Positions 13,613 to 14,582 of a stretch of DNA of 14,582 nucleotides are shown one piece after another. The notes below the pieces were generated by a model. It was not told the origin of the DNA, searched no databases, and worked only from the letters and a program-made list of their open reading frames with translations. This DNA comes from Euryarchaeota archaeon RBG_13_57_23 (GTDB lineage: Archaea; Thermoplasmatota; Thermoplasmata; UBA10834), in NCBI GenBank assembly GCA_001800675.1, contig MGVW01000063.1, forward strand, positions 1 to 14,582, read 5' to 3'. Position numbers and translations under genes: made by a program. The first letter of the stretch is position 1. Every line of letters starts with the position of its first letter.

Positions 13613-14143
13613 ATGCCCGATAGCCTTGGACAAGCACGGTGGATGAGCGTGAACAATGTGATGACCAAGGACGTTCTCTGCATTCCTGCTGAAGAGGACG
13701 TGAAGGACGCTTGGATGATTCTGATGGAGGCTGACGTTTCGGGCGCGCCAGTGGTCGATGCAGCTGGAGCCCTCGTCGGCGTCCTCAGCACGACTGACAT
13801 ATTTAGAGCGATCATGGACAGGGTTCGGAAGGCCAGAACACTACGAGAGTCAACGAGCCAGGAGGAGGATCCATCGGCGGCAGAGCGCGAAGCTCAGAGA
13901 GAGTTCTCATTGGCTGTCCGCGCGGTGACAGATAGCAAGGTGAGCATGATTCTCCCCAAGGACCAGAAGATAGTCTGCCTCTCGTCTGAGGATTCCTTGG
14001 AGCGCGCTCTCCACCTGATAGCTGAGCATGGCGTGAATAGGCTGCCCGTATTGAAGGGGAATCACGTTGTCGGGATCATCACGCGTCAAGACATCATCTG
14101 GCAGATTGCAGGCCGACCGCCTCCGCAAGAGCATCAGACGTAG
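13613..14143 (+). CDS. Two-CBS-domain protein
   Basis: A 176-residue protein consisting of a CBS pair (Bateman module) and little else. CBS1 runs about 10-72: VNNVMTKDVLCIPAEEDVKDAW, VSGAPVVDAAGALVGVLSTTDIFRAI. CBS2 runs about 107-170: DSKVSMILPKDQKIVCLSS, HLIAEHGVNRLPVLKGNHVVGIITRQDIIWQI. An acidic, charged linker of about 30 residues (STSQEEDPSAAEREAQREF) separates them. Such stand-alone modules bind adenosyl ligands such as AMP, ATP or SAM and regulate a partner protein. The start at ATG 13613 has no strong ribosome site; ATG 13643 (MSVNNVMTKDV) has GGTGG directly adjacent and matches the usual CBS start, so the N-terminus is uncertain by 10 residues. It follows the aminotransferase by 154 bases and is convergent with the peroxiredoxin. 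Confidence 0.85.
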   Translation: MPDSLGQARWMSVNNVMTKDVLCIPAEEDVKDAWMILMEADVSGAPVVDAAGALVGVLSTTDIFRAIMDRVRKARTLRESTSQEEDPSAAEREAQREFSLAVRAVTDSKVSMILPKDQKIVCLSSEDSLERALHLIAEHGVNRLPVLKGNHVVGIITRQDIIWQIAGRPPPQEHQT

Positions 14144-14176
14144 CCCGCGGCAATTCACAGAGAGCCCAGAACGTGC

Positions 14177-14582
14177 CTATGCGTCTTCTCTGGCCAACGC
14201 CCTGACGATTTTGAGAGCCCCTTCTATGTGTCCTTCGATGTCTGTCTGTGATACGAACATATGTCTAACGGTCCCTCTCTTGTCGATGACGTATGTCACC
14301 CTGCCTGGTAATAGACCACCAGACGCCGGGACGCCCCAGAGCTTCCTGACTTTACCGCCCTCATCACTGAGCAGATGGAACGGCAGGTGGAACTCGGTCG
14401 AGAAGATGTTGTGAGACTCTAGTGACTGAGAGCTCACTCCGATCACCTCCGCCCCCGCCTCCATGAACAGTTCGTAGTTGTCCCTGAACTTGCAGGCCTC
14501 AGCTGTGCATCCGGGAGTCTTGTCCTTCGGATAGAAGTAGAGCACGACGGTCTTCTTCCCCAGATAATCCTTGAGGCTGACC
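14177..14582 (-). CDS. bcp: Peroxiredoxin, PrxQ/BCP type (5' end cut by window)
   Basis: A thiol peroxidase reducing hydrogen peroxide and organic hydroperoxides in the cytoplasm. The visible 134 residues begin VSLKDYLGKKTVVLYFYPKDKTPGC; the N-terminal 20 or so residues lie outside the window. The peroxidatic cysteine (visible residue 25, TPGCTAEAC) and a resolving cysteine five residues later (residue 30) give the CX4C arrangement of atypical two-Cys PrxQ enzymes. Later conserved parts are EVIGVSSQSLESHNIF, LPFHLLSDEGGKVRKLWGV and the active-site Arg in LLPGRVTYVIDKRG. The GTG at 14545 is internal (VLYFYP) and not the start. It is convergent with the CBS gene across a 33-base gap. Confidence 0.92.
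   Translation of the reverse strand, partial: VSLKDYLGKKTVVLYFYPKDKTPGCTAEACKFRDNYELFMEAGAEVIGVSSQSLESHNIFSTEFHLPFHLLSDEGGKVRKLWGVPASGGLLPGRVTYVIDKRGTVRHMFVSQTDIEGHIEGALKIVRALAREDA

Overview
The window looks like archaeal chromosome, most likely from the Thermoplasmatota or a neighbouring euryarchaeal lineage. This rests on the gene content: a Methanosarcina-type iron-sulfur flavoprotein, an archaeal M29 aminopeptidase, a cytosolic GAF-GAF histidine kinase with an HDxGN H-box, a Bat-type (HTH_10) regulator, and an archaeal class III aminotransferase with a cysteine-bearing insertion. TATA-like boxes, GGTGA- and GGAGG-type ribosome sites and apparently short leaders fit this. The DNA is moderately GC-rich with G/C-ending codons, so many long antisense reading frames are artefacts. 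The lineage is an inference; there is no rRNA or marker gene to confirm it.

Region 1 (1-5576) is housekeeping and redox/peptide metabolism on alternating strands. It holds a partial ferritin-like protein (-), a cyclophilin-like protein (+), an SDR oxidoreductase (-), an iron-sulfur flavoprotein (+) whose stop codon overlaps that of an M29 aminopeptidase (-), and a GNAT (-) upstream of the peptidase. A two-domain GNAT (+) and a third GNAT (-) follow.

Region 2 (5695-6813, -) has a 57-residue desulforedoxin-like zinc/iron knuckle with a lysine/arginine tail, preceded by an M55 D-aminopeptidase.

Region 3 (6929-11453, +) is the most distinctive part. Three co-directional genes with gaps of 63 and 85 bp encode a soluble histidine kinase with two duplicated GAF domains, a single-chain fusion of a MoxR-type AAA+ ATPase with a VWA (MIDAS) domain, and a Bat-type HTH protein with a cysteine-containing N-terminal domain. 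They read as a possible sensor / ATPase machine / transcriptional output module; the functional link is inferred only from order and spacing.

Region 4 (11454-12081) has no intact gene. On the minus strand it carries a convincing decayed gene (about 128 codons, two compensating frameshifts and in-frame stops). Next to HTH_10 there is a GGAGGGGGG/CCCCCCTCC inverted repeat followed by a T-rich tract.

Region 5 (12082-14582) has a class III PLP aminotransferase or racemase (+), a two-CBS-domain protein (+) and a 5'-truncated PrxQ/BCP peroxiredoxin (-). The M55 peptidase and the possible racemase hint at D-amino-acid handling, and ferritin, Isf, the desulforedoxin-like knuckle and PrxQ suggest an anaerobe dealing with oxygen stress. 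Both are contextual readings, not demonstrated links.
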